A stretch of DNA of 64,000 nucleotides from Rhodococcus sp. P1Y (GTDB taxonomy: Bacteria > Actinomycetota > Actinomycetes > Mycobacteriales > Mycobacteriaceae). Position 1 is the stretch's first letter. Every line of letters starts with the position of its first letter. The notes beneath the pieces are model-generated. The model saw only the letters and a program-made list of their open reading frames with translations. It had not been told where the DNA came from and made no database searches. A program made the translations under genes and the position numbers. Shown here in pieces: positions 34,177 through 42,863 of the stretch. Location: the NCBI RefSeq assembly GCF_003641205.1, contig NZ_CP032762.1, forward strand, positions 5,414,001 through 5,478,000, read 5' to 3'.

Positions 34177-34863
34177 TCAGGGCGACAAAATGTTCGCGAG
34201 AGCGTCCATGTCCAACCATGACGGCGCCTCACCGACGAAGGTACCTCGGTCGAACGCTCCGGCCCCGGCAGGGATCCGCCCAACGATGCCAATCCCGGTG
34301 ACATCGGGAAGTTCGAGAAGATTGGTCTGTTCGGCCAGGTCCGGATGTTCGGGCCACGACCCGATGATCGCCCCGGCGCACGCGACCCCCGCGTGCTCGA
34401 GCGCGTTCACCGTCAACGCCGTGTGGTTCAAGGTGCCGAGCCCGGCGCCGCACACGACGACGACGGGCGCTCGGAGCTCGCGAGCGACGTCGAGCAACGT
34501 GAATCCGCCGACACCGAGACGCACCAGCAGCCCGCCCGCACCCTCGACGAGGACCAGGTCTGCGCTCAGTACACCGATGTCGGCAAGCACGGTCTCGAGT
34601 TCGAGCATCGGAGCCGACGCTCGGCGTGCTGCCACATCTGGCGCAAGTGGGTCACGGTAGCGAGCCGATTCCACGGTCGTGCCGACTCCGGTCAGACGCT
34701 CGATTTCGGCGAGGTCGCCCGGCTCGGCGGGCAGCACCCCGGTTTGCGCTGGTTTCACGACGGCAACCGTCGACCCGAGGGACATCGCTGTCGCGGCGAG
34801 CGCAGCCGTCGCGACAGTCTTTCCGACATCGGTCGAGGTTCCCGTGACGACGAGGACAGTCAT
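34177..34863 (-). CDS. bioD: Dethiobiotin synthetase
   Basis: 228 residues. It is an ATP-dependent enzyme that carboxylates and closes the ureido ring of 7,8-diaminopelargonate. The P-loop variant GTSTDVGKT is at 8-16, the KPAQTG substrate loop follows near 37, and [11 protein letters not shown] near 105 completes the active site. The start overlaps the bioF stop by 4 nt, so bioF and bioD are coupled. Confidence 0.95.
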   Translation of the reverse strand: MTVLVVTGTSTDVGKTVATAALAATAMSLGSTVAVVKPAQTGVLPAEPGDLAEIERLTGVGTTVESARYRDPLAPDVAARRASAPMLELETVLADIGVLSADLVLVEGAGGLLVRLGVGGFTLLDVARELRAPVVVVCGAGLGTLNHTALTVNALEHAGVACAGAIIGSWPEHPDLAEQTNLLELPDVTGIGIVGRIPAGAGAFDRGTFVGEAPSWLDMDALANILSP

Positions 34864-36002
34864 ACCCGTACCCCCTGCAGGATCGGGCCCAGGACTGCGC
34901 GAACGGTATCGAGTTCAGCCTCGGTCAGATTCGCCCGCGCGGTCAGGCGCAGCCGCGACGTTCCCGCCGGGACCGAGGGCGGCCGAAAGCACCCGACGTG
35001 CACTCCTCGCGAGCGAGCCTCTTGCGCTGCGGCATAAGCACATTCGGGATCGCCGAGAATCACCGAGACGACGGCAGATTCGGGAGCGTCGACTCCGACG
35101 ATCTCGGCAAGGTCGGCTGCGCGCTCTCGCACTGCGTTCGCCCTCTCCGGCTCACGCGTCAGCACCGCCAACGCTCCCCGTGCCGCTCCGACTGCGGCGG
35201 GCGCAAGTCCGGTGTCGAAGATGAACGGCCTGGCCACGTCGATCAGGTGCTCGCGTACGGCAGCAGGACCGAGGACGACGCCACCCTGTGAGGCAAGCGA
35301 TTTCGACAATGTCGCGGTGACGACCAGATCGGGCTTGGACTGCAGACCCAGCTCGTGGACGAGACCACGGCCTCCGGCTCCCCGTACACCTATGCCGTGC
35401 GCTTCGTCGACGACGAGAGCTGCGGAGTATCTGCGGCACAGCGCATACAACTCGCGCAGCGGCGCAAGATCTCCGTCCGCGCTGAACACCGAGTCGGTGA
35501 CGACGAGCGCGCGTTCTTCGGTCCTTGTCTGCAACTTCGTCTCGACGGCCCCGATGTCGGTGCGGTCGTACACCTCGACCCTCGCGCGCGAGAGCCTGCA
35601 TGCGTCGACGAGGGAGGCGTGCGACGCCGAGTCGGACAGCACCAGCGAGCCTCGACCCGACAGCGCAGCAACTACGCCGAGGTTGGCGGTGTAGCCGGAA
35701 GAGAAGACCAGCGCTGATTCTGTTCCTGCGAATACGGCGAGATCCGATTCGAGCTGTTCGTGCAGAATCGTCGTCCCGCTCACGAGCCTGGACCCGGTTG
35801 CGCCGCCGCCCCAGCATCGTACGGCCGCACACGCCGCTTCCTGCACCTCCGGGTGACGCCCGAGACCCAGGTAGTCGTTGGACGCCAGATCGATCGGATC
35901 GCCGTGGTTGAGTCCGGGCCTGGGCCTGGGTGTGAGCGTCCGGTGCAGGCCTGCGTCGGCGCGCAGGCGAGCCGCGTCGGTCAACCAGTCGAGTGCAGCC
36001 AC
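34860..36002 (-). CDS. bioF: 8-Amino-7-oxononanoate synthase
   Basis: 380 residues from GTG 36002. It is a PLP enzyme of the alpha-oxoamine synthase family joining pimeloyl-thioester and alanine. The PLP lysine is K234 ([13 protein letters not shown]) and the cofactor Asp lies in VVDEAHG at 198-203. The longer frame to 36047 would overlap the bioA end and a palindrome, so I prefer 36002. An exact palindrome 13-31 nt upstream of this start is a likely operator. Confidence 0.94.
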   Translation of the reverse strand: MAALDWLTDAARLRADAGLHRTLTPRPRPGLNHGDPIDLASNDYLGLGRHPEVQEAACAAVRCWGGGATGSRLVSGTTILHEQLESDLAVFAGTESALVFSSGYTANLGVVAALSGRGSLVLSDSASHASLVDACRLSRARVEVYDRTDIGAVETKLQTRTEERALVVTDSVFSADGDLAPLRELYALCRRYSAALVVDEAHGIGVRGAGGRGLVHELGLQSKPDLVVTATLSKSLASQGGVVLGPAAVREHLIDVARPFIFDTGLAPAAVGAARGALAVLTREPERANAVRERAADLAEIVGVDAPESAVVSVILGDPECAYAAAQEARSRGVHVGCFRPPSVPAGTSRLRLTARANLTEAELDTVRAVLGPILQGVRV

Positions 36003-36014
36003 GTCGGAGACCCT

Positions 36015-36033
36015 ACTTGAACACCGTTCAAGT
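36015..36033. promoter_or_regulatory. Perfect palindrome upstream of bioF, BioQ-like operator
   Basis: ACTTGAAC and GTTCAAGT (8-bp arms) flank ACC. The core TGAAC-N3-GTTCA resembles the TGAAC-N3-GTTAC-type site I recall for the TetR-family biotin repressor BioQ of corynebacteria. It overlaps the bioA stop codon. Confidence 0.6.
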
Positions 36034-37293
36034 TTGCGCAACAGCACCCAGCGCAGCAGCTATGCGTCCGACCTCCGCGGGTGTGCAGACATACGGCGGC
36101 ATCGCGTAGACCAGTTTTCCGAACGGTCGCAACCACACCCCTTCACCCACCGCGGCATCCGTCGCTCGCTGCATGTCCACCGGCTCGTGCATCTCGACGA
36201 CGCCGATGCCGCCGAGAACGCGCACGTCGGCGACACCCGGTAGGTCCTCGACGCCCGCCAACCCGTCGAGCAGACCGCGCTCGATACCGGACACCTCGGC
36301 CCGCCAGTCGCGCTCCAGCACGAGCTCGGCAGCCGCGACTGCGACGGCACATGCCAGCGGGTTCGCCATGAAGGTCGGTCCATGCATCAGACCGCCTGCT
36401 TCGCCCGCACTGATCGCCTGGGCCACCTCGGACGTACACAGCGTGGCTGCCAGCGTCATATATCCGCCGGTCAGCGCCTTGCCGACACACATGACATCCG
36501 GGGCAACGCCCGCGTGACCCGCGGCGAACAACTCTCCGGTGCGGCCGAAGCCCGTCGCGATCTCGTCGAATACCAGCAGCACGTCGTGCTCGTCGGCCAT
36601 CCTGCGCAGCTCGGTGAGGTATCGCGGGTCGTGAAAACGCATACCGCCCGCACCCTGCACGATCGGTTCGACGACGATGGCTGCGATCTCGTCCCGACCG
36701 GCTTCGAGGATGCGCTCGAATACCTTCACGTAGTCCGGCTCGTAAGCACTCGGTGGCGCGGGCGCGAAGATCTGCCTGGTCAGCACGTCAGACCACAGCG
36801 AATGCATCCCGCCGTCGGGGTCGCAGATGCTCATCGGCGCGAACGTGTCGCCGTGATAACCCCCGCGCCACGTCATCAACCTGCGCTTGTTTTCCCTACC
36901 GCGTGATCTCCAGTACTGGATACACATCTTGGCTGCGACCTCGACCGAGACCGATCCGGAATCGGCGAAGAACACCTTGTCGAGACCGTCGGGTGTGATC
37001 TGCACCAGCAGTTCCGCGAGCCGCGCCGCCGGCTCATGCGTCAGCCCGCCGAACATGACGTGGCTCATTCGGCTCAACTGATCGCGGACGGCGGCGTCGA
37101 GCACGGGGTGCCGATAGCCGTGCACCGCGGCCCACCACGAACTCATGCCGTCGATGAGCTCGCTGCCGTCGGAAAGTTTCAGGCGCACGCCCTCTGCGCT
37201 GTCCACGACGAGAGGACGCGTCGTCGACGGGAACCCGCCGTAGGGGTGCCAGACGTGTTCGGCGTCGAGAGCAGAAATCCGTGAAGTGTCGAT
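36028..37293 (-). CDS. bioA: Adenosylmethionine-8-amino-7-oxononanoate aminotransferase (start uncertain)
   Basis: About 420 residues, class III aminotransferase with PLP. It makes 7,8-diaminopelargonate using S-adenosylmethionine as amino donor. The N-terminal landmark [15 protein letters not shown], the block [15 protein letters not shown] and the PLP lysine in [10 protein letters not shown] are clear. No ATG, GTG or TTG precedes the conserved N-terminus closely: the nearest GTG (37356) would add 25 residues rich in TTA codons and lies in the operator region. I place the start at ATC 37293 (TAGGGT ends 8 nt upstream) with ATT 37278 as alternative; both are speculative. Confidence 0.9.
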   Translation of the reverse strand: MDTSRISALDAEHVWHPYGGFPSTTRPLVVDSAEGVRLKLSDGSELIDGMSSWWAAVHGYRHPVLDAAVRDQLSRMSHVMFGGLTHEPAARLAELLVQITPDGLDKVFFADSGSVSVEVAAKMCIQYWRSRGRENKRRLMTWRGGYHGDTFAPMSICDPDGGMHSLWSDVLTRQIFAPAPPSAYEPDYVKVFERILEAGRDEIAAIVVEPIVQGAGGMRFHDPRYLTELRRMADEHDVLLVFDEIATGFGRTGELFAAGHAGVAPDVMCVGKALTGGYMTLAATLCTSEVAQAISAGEAGGLMHGPTFMANPLACAVAVAAAELVLERDWRAEVSGIERGLLDGLAGVEDLPGVADVRVLGGIGVVEMHEPVDMQRATDAAVGEGVWLRPFGKLVYAMPPYVCTPAEVGRIAAALGAVAQT

Positions 37294-37341
37294 GCCTCGA
37301 AACCCTAATGCTCGACGCCGTAACGCTGGATACCGTAGCGC

Positions 37342-37365
37342 TGAACTTTGTAACACTGGCGTTAC
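37342..37365. promoter_or_regulatory. Operator-like repeats between bioA and the divergent small gene
   Basis: TGAAC-TTT-GTAAC (37342-37354) is a second BioQ-like half-palindrome pair. It overlaps an inverted repeat GTAAC-N6-GTTAC (37350-37365). Related GTAACGCTGG-type units repeat between 37320 and 37370. The site covers the upstream promoter region of the rightward gene and lies in the bioA leader. Confidence 0.55.
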
Positions 37366-37373
37366 GTCTGGAT

Positions 37374-37379
37374 TACACT
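37374..37379 (+). promoter_or_regulatory. -10 element of leaderless promoter facing away from bioA
   Basis: TACACT ends 7 nt before the ATG at 37387, with no ribosome binding site. Confidence 0.45.
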
Positions 37380-37386
37380 CACCCAC

Positions 37387-37593
37387 ATGGAGGCACAACA
37401 CGAACCGGCTCGATACTCCTGGCCGGATGGTTTCCAGGAGCATCTGGTCGCCGAATTCGACGGCTTCAGCCCGCTCGTCAGCCGCGCGCTCGCGGACAAC
37501 GGCGCGTCGGTGTTTCACGACGGCCCCTATGGTCGGAGCAAGTTCTGGGCACGCCTGCGGCACGTCTGGCGCGAATATCTGTGGCCGCTGTAG
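37387..37593 (+). CDS. Small unknown protein divergent from bioA
   Basis: 68 residues, soluble, rich in aromatic and basic residues; it contains [21 protein letters not shown] and ends [16 protein letters not shown]. It has no signal or membrane segment and no recognised family. It shares the bioA intergenic region with the BioQ-like repeats, so it may belong to the biotin regulon (inference). Clean high-GC codon usage supports it as coding. Confidence 0.65.
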   Translation: MEAQHEPARYSWPDGFQEHLVAEFDGFSPLVSRALADNGASVFHDGPYGRSKFWARLRHVWREYLWPL

Positions 37594-37596
37594 CCC

Positions 37597-37612
37597 TTCT
37601 ACCTCGGTAGAA
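37597..37612. promoter_or_regulatory. Inverted repeat before the acyl-CoA oxidase/dehydrogenase gene
   Basis: TTCTACC and GGTAGAA pair perfectly around TC, 24 nt before the ATG at 37636. A TACCGT element (37625-37630) ends 5 nt before that ATG, so the palindrome sits just upstream of the proposed -10 and could be a repressor site. Confidence 0.45.
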
Positions 37613-37635
37613 ACGGCCACAGGTTACCGTCGAGT

Positions 37636-39600
37636 ATGGCAACCACTTCGGATCACATTCGCAACACGTTGGACGGTCGCTGGCGCGATACGAAGAACGA
37701 GGCGCGCAAGCAACTCTCTCGCGACGAGTTCCGTCCGCACTACACCCCGAATACCGTCATCGCGCGCACGAAAGCCCTCGAACAGCTGAAGCTTCTCGCG
37801 CAGCACGGGGCAGCCGACGACGGATTCAAGAAAGAACACGGCGGCACCGGTGACGTCGGCGCAGCGGTCACCATGATCGAGATGCTCGCCATGTCCGACC
37901 TCTCCTTGATGGTCAAAGCCGGCGTCCAGTGGGGCTTGTTCGGCGGCGCCATCGAAAACCTCGGCACCGAGCGTCACCACGACGCCTACGTTCGACGCCT
38001 CATCGACCTGGACCTACTCGGTTGCTTCGCCATGACCGAGACCGGTCACGGCAGCGACGTCCAGTCGCTCGAGACCACTGCGACGTACGACGCCGCGACC
38101 GACGAGTTCGTCGTCAACTCTCCAACACCGTCGTCTCGCAAGGACTACATCGGCGGTGCCGCCGAAACCGCGACCGTCGCAGCAGTCTTTGCACAGCTGA
38201 TCACCGCCGGACCTGGCCAAGAGCCCGAGGGCCACGGCGTCCACTGCTTCTTCGTTCCACTTCGCGACGAGAACGGCGACGACCTCCCCGGCGTCACCAC
38301 CTCGGACTGCCAGTACAAGGGCGGGCTCCCGGGAGTCGACAACGGCCGAATCATGTTCGACCACGTGCGAATTCCCCGTGACAATCTGCTCAACAAGTAC
38401 GCCGACGTCTCTGCGGACGGCACGTACTCCTCACCTATCGAGAACCCGAGCCGACGGTTCTTCACGATGCTCGGAACGCTCATCCGCGGCCGTGTCACCG
38501 TCGGCGGAAGCGCCGCGGCCGCGGCGAGGGTCGCACTCGACATCGCGACCAGATATGCACTGCAACGCAGGCAGTTCTCGGCTCCGAAGTCCGAGGAAGA
38601 GGTGCTCATCATGGACTATCTCGTCCATCAGCGTCGCCTGTTCCCGTTGATCGCAAAGTCGTATGCACTGCAGTTCGCACAGAACGAACTGGTCGCCAAG
38701 ATGCACGAACTGCAGACCGCCGACAATCCCGATGCCGAAGAGCAGCGCGAACTCGAATCCCGCGCGGCCGGTCTCAAGGCGGCCAACACCTGGCATGCCA
38801 CCAGGGCAATCCAGGAAGCGCGTGAAGCATGTGGCGGCGCAGGCTATCTCGCCGAGAATCGCTTGATCTCGCTGAAGGCCGACACCGACGTGTTCACCAC
38901 GTTCGAGGGTGACAACCACGTGCTGACTCAGCTTGTCGCCAAGGAGTTGCTCACCGCCTACGCCGACGACGTCAAGGGCATGAGCCCGGTCGAATGGGTG
39001 AGGTTCGCGGCCGAATTCGCCGGTGACCGAGTCGTCAAACGCACTGCGGCACAGACGATCATGCAGACCATCCTCGATTCCCGTCAGGACAACGAAGAAG
39101 AGGGCTCGTTGTTCAACCGCGGGACCCAGGTCAAGATGTTCGAGGACCGCGAGGACTACCTTCTGTCCACCGTCGCGCGCAGGCTGCAGAGCAAGTCGAA
39201 GGAGACGAGCGCCTTCGACGCGTTCAACGCCGTGCAGGATCACGTGCTGCACGCAGCGAGCGCTCATATCGACCGCATCATTCTCGAGGCGTTCATCGCC
39301 GGCATCGACACCTGCGAGGACGAGACCGCCAAGGAGTTGCTCGAGCAGGTCTGCGATCTCTACGCGCTGTCGGTGATCGAGGAGGACAAGGCCTGGTTCA
39401 TCGAGCACCGGTACCTGTCCACCGAACGCTCCAAGGCGGTGACTCGCGGCATCAACGAGCGCTGCAGGTCGTTGCGACTGCATGCGCTCGAACTCGTCGA
39501 GGGCTTCGGCGTTCCCGAGCACCTTCTCGGTGCAGCGATGCTCGGCCACCCTCAGGCCGGCAGCGACGAGGAAGAAGCGTCCAACCCCAGCAAGGCGTAG
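37636..39600 (+). CDS. Large acyl-CoA dehydrogenase/oxidase
   Basis: 654 residues, longer than ordinary acyl-CoA dehydrogenases and close to acyl-CoA oxidase length. FAD and substrate blocks are visible: CFAMTETGHGSDVQSLETTATYD near 135-155, GGLPGVDNGRIMFDHVRIPRDNLL near 235-258, and ACGGAGYLAENRL followed by TFEGDNHVLTQL in the C-terminal half. The catalytic Glu is likely in the TFEGDN segment, as in acyl-CoA oxidases. It would start beta-oxidation of an acyl-CoA of unknown chain length. It ends at a hairpin that fills the junction with the next gene. Confidence 0.9.
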   Translation: MATTSDHIRNTLDGRWRDTKNEARKQLSRDEFRPHYTPNTVIARTKALEQLKLLAQHGAADDGFKKEHGGTGDVGAAVTMIEMLAMSDLSLMVKAGVQWGLFGGAIENLGTERHHDAYVRRLIDLDLLGCFAMTETGHGSDVQSLETTATYDAATDEFVVNSPTPSSRKDYIGGAAETATVAAVFAQLITAGPGQEPEGHGVHCFFVPLRDENGDDLPGVTTSDCQYKGGLPGVDNGRIMFDHVRIPRDNLLNKYADVSADGTYSSPIENPSRRFFTMLGTLIRGRVTVGGSAAAAARVALDIATRYALQRRQFSAPKSEEEVLIMDYLVHQRRLFPLIAKSYALQFAQNELVAKMHELQTADNPDAEEQRELESRAAGLKAANTWHATRAIQEAREACGGAGYLAENRLISLKADTDVFTTFEGDNHVLTQLVAKELLTAYADDVKGMSPVEWVRFAAEFAGDRVVKRTAAQTIMQTILDSRQDNEEEGSLFNRGTQVKMFEDREDYLLSTVARRLQSKSKETSAFDAFNAVQDHVLHAASAHIDRIILEAFIAGIDTCEDETAKELLEQVCDLYALSVIEEDKAWFIEHRYLSTERSKAVTRGINERCRSLRLHALELVEGFGVPEHLLGAAMLGHPQAGSDEEEASNPSKA

Positions 39601-39605
39601 ACACT

Positions 39606-39655
39606 CCCCCGTGCGTGCGTAGTTACCGCCCGAGGTAACTACCCACGCACGGGGG
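39606..39655. terminator. Long-stem hairpin filling a convergent junction
   Basis: Arms 39606-39627 and 39634-39655 pair at 21 of 22 positions around GCCCGA. The hairpin occupies nearly the whole 55-nt space between the two opposing stop codons (39600 and 39656). No U-run is present on either strand. Confidence 0.7.
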
Positions 39656-40825
39656 TCAGGGTGCGACCCGCAGAATCTTGTCCCCGGACCCGTTGTCGGT
39701 GGTGAGCAGGAACTCCCCACCCGGCAGCGACGTAAGCGACCGCAGCCGGCCCCACTTGTTCTCGAGCGCTACGGCTTGCTGCTCCACCGTCGTACCGTCC
39801 GCGTTCAGCTTCAAGAACACAAGCTTCTTGCCCTGCTGGCTCGACACCACCGCGGCGCCGGACCATTCGCCCCACGCATCGCCGTCGACGAAGGTCAAGT
39901 CTGGCGTTGCGATGGTCGGGCTACCCGAACTCCACACCGCGGCGCGTGCCCCCGGCACTCGATCCGGGTCCGTCATCGGCACCGACTCGTCGTAGATCAG
40001 CGGCGTCTTGTCGGGCCGGTAACCGTAGTTTCCGCCGGCGACCAGCAGATTGAGCTCGTCGTCGCGCGAGGTTCCCTGCTCGACCTCGTACAGTCGTCCG
40101 CTACCCGGCTGGAACGCCAGGCCCTGAACGTTGCGGTGGCCGAGCGTGTACACGCGTCCCGGCGCATCCGCGGCGGCCGAGCCGTCAGCGTTGATGTGCA
40201 GAACCTTCCCGCCGAGCGACGTCCGATCCTGCGGCACCGACGGACTCGCCGTGTCTCCGGTTCCGACGAACAGGGTGCCATCCGGAGCCGCGAGAATGCG
40301 ACATCCGCCGTGGCGTCCACCGTCGGCCACCGGGATGTCGTCGACGAGTGTCTGCTCCCGCGTCAGCGTCGTCCAATCCTCGTCGACGGTCCACCGGAAT
40401 ACCCCGATGTGGTTACTACTGCCACCCGCTGAACCCGGCGACGCACTCCCGGTGCCGAGACCACCGCCCGAGCCTTGCACCCCTTGGCAGGTGTACAGGG
40501 CACGCGAAGTCGAAAAATCCTGTGCGAGTTCGATTCCCATGAGGCCGGTCTCGCCTTCGGCGTACAGATCGGCCAAATCCGCTGCGACCTCGCGTGGTTC
40601 CTCACCAGATCTCTTGACGACGAATCTTCCTGCACGCTCGCCGGTGAGGATGGTGCCGTCCGGAGCGGACACCACATCCCACGGCCTGGACAGACCATCT
40701 GCTTCGACCGTCACCTCGAGCGTCGGCAGTGCCGCGGTCGGTTGCGCAGACGCGCCGGTCGAACACGCAAGTGTCATCAACACACTCGACGCCAGAATCC
40801 CCGTGTTGGCCAACAGTTTGTTCAC
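39656..40825 (-). CDS. PQQ-dependent aldose/sugar dehydrogenase-like, exported
   Basis: 389 residues from GTG 40825, which has AGGAG upstream. An N-terminal signal peptide ends near Cys21 (LMTLACSTGA), suggesting a lipoprotein, although the lipobox is imperfect. The rest is a six-bladed GdhB/YliI-type beta-propeller: GLSRPWDVVSAPDGTILTGERAG, EGETGLMGIELAQDF, GRHGGCRILAAPDGTLFVGTGD and LGHRNVQGLAF are the family blocks with the catalytic His in RHGG. It would oxidise aldose sugars outside the cell if PQQ is supplied. Confidence 0.9.
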   Translation of the reverse strand: MNKLLANTGILASSVLMTLACSTGASAQPTAALPTLEVTVEADGLSRPWDVVSAPDGTILTGERAGRFVVKRSGEEPREVAADLADLYAEGETGLMGIELAQDFSTSRALYTCQGVQGSGGGLGTGSASPGSAGGSSNHIGVFRWTVDEDWTTLTREQTLVDDIPVADGGRHGGCRILAAPDGTLFVGTGDTASPSVPQDRTSLGGKVLHINADGSAAADAPGRVYTLGHRNVQGLAFQPGSGRLYEVEQGTSRDDELNLLVAGGNYGYRPDKTPLIYDESVPMTDPDRVPGARAAVWSSGSPTIATPDLTFVDGDAWGEWSGAAVVSSQQGKKLVFLKLNADGTTVEQQAVALENKWGRLRSLTSLPGGEFLLTTDNGSGDKILRVAP

Positions 40826-40905
40826 GTGCACACTCCTGGAAGGTGTCAGCAATCGTGTCACGTGATCTGTACCACATACCAGGGTGGCCAAACATTGTTA
40901 CTCAC

Positions 40906-41109
40906 TCAGGAGGCGAGTCGATACCCTGCCTCCGCCACTGCGTTTGCCACCGAAGAGCTGTCGATGTCACCCTCGCTCGTGACCGACACATGCCCCGACG
41001 CTACGTCGACCCTCACATCGGTAACGCCTGCGATCTCGGAGATTTCCTCGAAAACCGATGTGGCGCAATGCTGGCAGGTCATTCCTTCTACGACGAAACT
41101 GTTTTCCAC
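40906..41109 (-). CDS. CopZ-like heavy-metal-associated domain protein
   Basis: 67 residues from GTG 41109 with AGAAGGG upstream. It is a single HMA fold with the metal site GMTCQHC (Cys12, Cys15). Such proteins carry Cu(I) to P-type ATPases or to the CsoR repressor. It lies directly downstream of the csoR gene on the same strand, supporting a copper role. No CopA ATPase is present in the window. Confidence 0.9.
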   Translation of the reverse strand: MENSFVVEGMTCQHCATSVFEEISEIAGVTDVRVDVASGHVSVTSEGDIDSSSVANAVAEAGYRLAS

Positions 41110-41147
41110 GGACAAACCCTTCTTTCCTCTCGTTTCACGAGCGCATG

Positions 41148-41429
41148 TCAGGAACGGACGAGACGGGCGATGGCGTCCGACGCTTCCTTCACCTTCGCAT
41201 CGGCCTCCGGGCCACCTTGCTTTGCTGCTTCGACGACGCATCCCGCCAGGTGCGCATCGAGCAGTTTGAGCGAGACGGACTGCAACGCTTTCGTGGCTGC
41301 CGACACCTGAGTCAGGACGTCGATGCAGTATCGGTCTTCGGCGACCATGCGCGAGATTCCTGCAACCTGGCCTTCGATACGCCGCAACCGCTTCAGCAGG
41401 TCGTCCTGCTCCGTCGAATAACTGCTCAT
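41148..41429 (-). CDS. csoR: CsoR-family copper-sensing repressor
   Basis: 93 residues from ATG 41429. It is a four-helix repressor lacking a classical DNA-binding domain. The Cu(I) ligand set Cys35 (RYCIDVL), His60 and Cys64 (DAHLAGC) matches the CsoR C-H-C pattern rather than RcnR or CstR. It should release DNA when Cu(I) binds. A palindrome-like ATACCC/GGTAT site lies just upstream, and a CopZ-like gene follows, so it likely controls itself and that chaperone. Confidence 0.9.
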   Translation of the reverse strand: MSSYSTEQDDLLKRLRRIEGQVAGISRMVAEDRYCIDVLTQVSAATKALQSVSLKLLDAHLAGCVVEAAKQGGPEADAKVKEASDAIARLVRS

Positions 41430-41439
41430 CTCGCCAATG

Positions 41440-41456
41440 ATACCCCTACCCGGTAT
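41440..41456. promoter_or_regulatory. CsoR operator candidate
   Basis: ATACCCCTACCCGGTAT has arms ATACC/GGTAT with a C/G-rich centre, the layout typical of CsoR operators. It lies 11-27 nt upstream of the csoR start, overlapping the end of the preceding gene. Confidence 0.5.
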
Positions 41457-41685
41457 GGGAAGGCCTGACAACCGCCGTTCGGATCGCGTCGATCAACAGC
41501 AGGGAGCCCCCAAGTACGGCAACCGTCGCGGCCGAAATCCACGAGCCCGAATATCGGATCGACTCGAACGCCGGCTCGCCGTCCGGTGTTGCACCGAACT
41601 CCTGCGGCGTGACCCCGAGGTTCCAGAACACGACGGCGACGACGAACAACACCCCAGCGCCGACTACCTCGGCGATGCTTCTCAT
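41446..41685 (-). CDS. Small two-helix membrane protein
   Basis: 79 residues from ATG 41685, which overlaps the DUF3093 stop (ATGA). There are two membrane helices: AEVVGAGVLFVVAVVFWNL near the N-terminus and ISAATVAVLGGSLLLIDAI near the C-terminus, with a polar loop between. I do not recognise a family. Its stop lies within the CsoR operator candidate. Confidence 0.75.
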   Translation of the reverse strand: MRSIAEVVGAGVLFVVAVVFWNLGVTPQEFGATPDGEPAFESIRYSGSWISAATVAVLGGSLLLIDAIRTAVVRPSHTG

Positions 41686-42155
41686 CGCTTCTCCGCCACG
41701 ACCTCGGCGAGCGCAGACCGCAACGCTTCCTCGTCCTTCGCCCACGCTTGCACCAACCCGCCTCCGATCAAACGCAGCCCGATGGCGTGGCGGCGACGCG
41801 GCACACCCGTCAACTCACCGAGTACACGAGCGGTCTCCCACTTCTTCGGTTCGTAGTCCCCGTCGGAATAGGTCGCGGCCGGAAGAACCACATCGATGTC
41901 GCCGACGTCGAGCGTCTCCGTCCCCTGTCGTAGGGACTCCCTCGTGAGCTCGACGCTGACGTGGCGTCGCGCCGCGGAGATCTGGACATAGGTGAAACCC
42001 GCGAGCAGCAGCGCGAACAGGGCGAGGGCGAACCAATGCACCAATGGACCGGTCGACAGTTCGATGATCAGGGCGAGAACACAGACCGCAGGCCCCCAGG
42101 CCAGCGAGCGCCACCGAGCTCCCGGCTCTTCGAACAGTACGACTTGGTCAGCCAC
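41682..42155 (-). CDS. DUF3093 membrane protein
   Basis: 157 residues. Two closely spaced N-terminal membrane helices (about 16-35 and 40-58) are followed by a beta-rich cytoplasmic domain with SYDGDYEPKKW-like and RRHAIGLRLIGGGLVQAWAKDEEAL blocks typical of DUF3093. The family is actinobacterial and uncharacterised. It overlaps the upstream gene by 8 nt and the downstream gene by 4 nt. Confidence 0.85.
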   Translation of the reverse strand: MADQVVLFEEPGARWRSLAWGPAVCVLALIIELSTGPLVHWFALALFALLLAGFTYVQISAARRHVSVELTRESLRQGTETLDVGDIDVVLPAATYSDGDYEPKKWETARVLGELTGVPRRRHAIGLRLIGGGLVQAWAKDEEALRSALAEVVAEKR

Positions 42156-42609
42156 GCGCGAACCATGCCCTGGCCGAGGGCCGATACACGAGGGAACTGG
42201 CCGCGAGAAGAAGCAGGACGACCGCCAGCAGTTCCTGGAACAGCGACAAACCGAACACGACGAACAGGAGCAGCACGGACACGACCACCGAGACGATCAC
42301 GAGAATGCGACGAAAACGCGCAAACCCCGCCCGCACAGGACCGGACAGAAACCCCACGGCCAGTCCGAGCACCGCAGCTACGACACCGACGGCGCGGATG
42401 GTCGACAGGTAGGAGTCGATTTCGTCGGGCGAGGCGCCCTGCCCCTCGAGTGAGGTGCGGAGCCCATCGACCGGAACGGTCAGTGTCACCAACGCGACAA
42501 GAACAAGCAGAACGGCCGCAACCAGCCACATTGTGTAGGCAACCGTCACCGCGCGAGGTCTGGTGCTCGTCGGAATGTCGGAATTCACGAGTCCATAGTG
42601 CCCTGACAC
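42148..42609 (-). CDS. Four-helix membrane protein of unknown function
   Basis: 153 residues with four hydrophobic helices (about 24-45, 70-92, 100-120 and 123-142). A polar loop between helices 1 and 2 reads DGLRTSLEGQGASPDEIDSYL. A GTG at 42588 (after seven residues) is an alternative start. The family is not recognised, though similar loop-plus-helix proteins are common in mycolata. Confidence 0.78.
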   Translation of the reverse strand: MSGHYGLVNSDIPTSTRPRAVTVAYTMWLVAAVLLVLVALVTLTVPVDGLRTSLEGQGASPDEIDSYLSTIRAVGVVAAVLGLAVGFLSGPVRAGFARFRRILVIVSVVVSVLLLFVVFGLSLFQELLAVVLLLLAASSLVYRPSARAWFARG

Positions 42610-42641
42610 AGCCAGGTATCGCGTCGCAGGGTGTACCAGGC

Positions 42642-42788
42642 TCAGGTGCTGACCATGGCGGGCACCAGAATTGCCACCGCCGCGAGCACGCCCATCGCGA
42701 GTACGAGCCCGATCAACATCATCTCGCGCGCAACCCCGTGTTCGGAGTGGACAACGTGATCGTCGTGGTGCTCTTCACGGACCTGCAT
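42642..42788 (-). CDS. 48-residue His-rich small membrane protein
   Basis: ATG 42788 to TGA 42642 encodes MQVREEHHDDHVVHSEHGVA, then a single membrane helix (MLIGLVLAMGVLAAVAILVPAMV). The N-terminal 17 residues hold five His and several acids, a possible metal-binding face. Codon third positions are GC-rich, as in real genes here. It lies between two other small membrane protein genes on the same strand. It is supported by composition only. Confidence 0.6.
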   Translation of the reverse strand: MQVREEHHDDHVVHSEHGVAREMMLIGLVLAMGVLAAVAILVPAMVST

Positions 42789-42863
42789 GCGGCTCCTGAC
42801 GACAGAAAACTGTGATGTCCGCCACGTTACTCCACAGTACGACGCCAGCGAAACCAGGACCGA

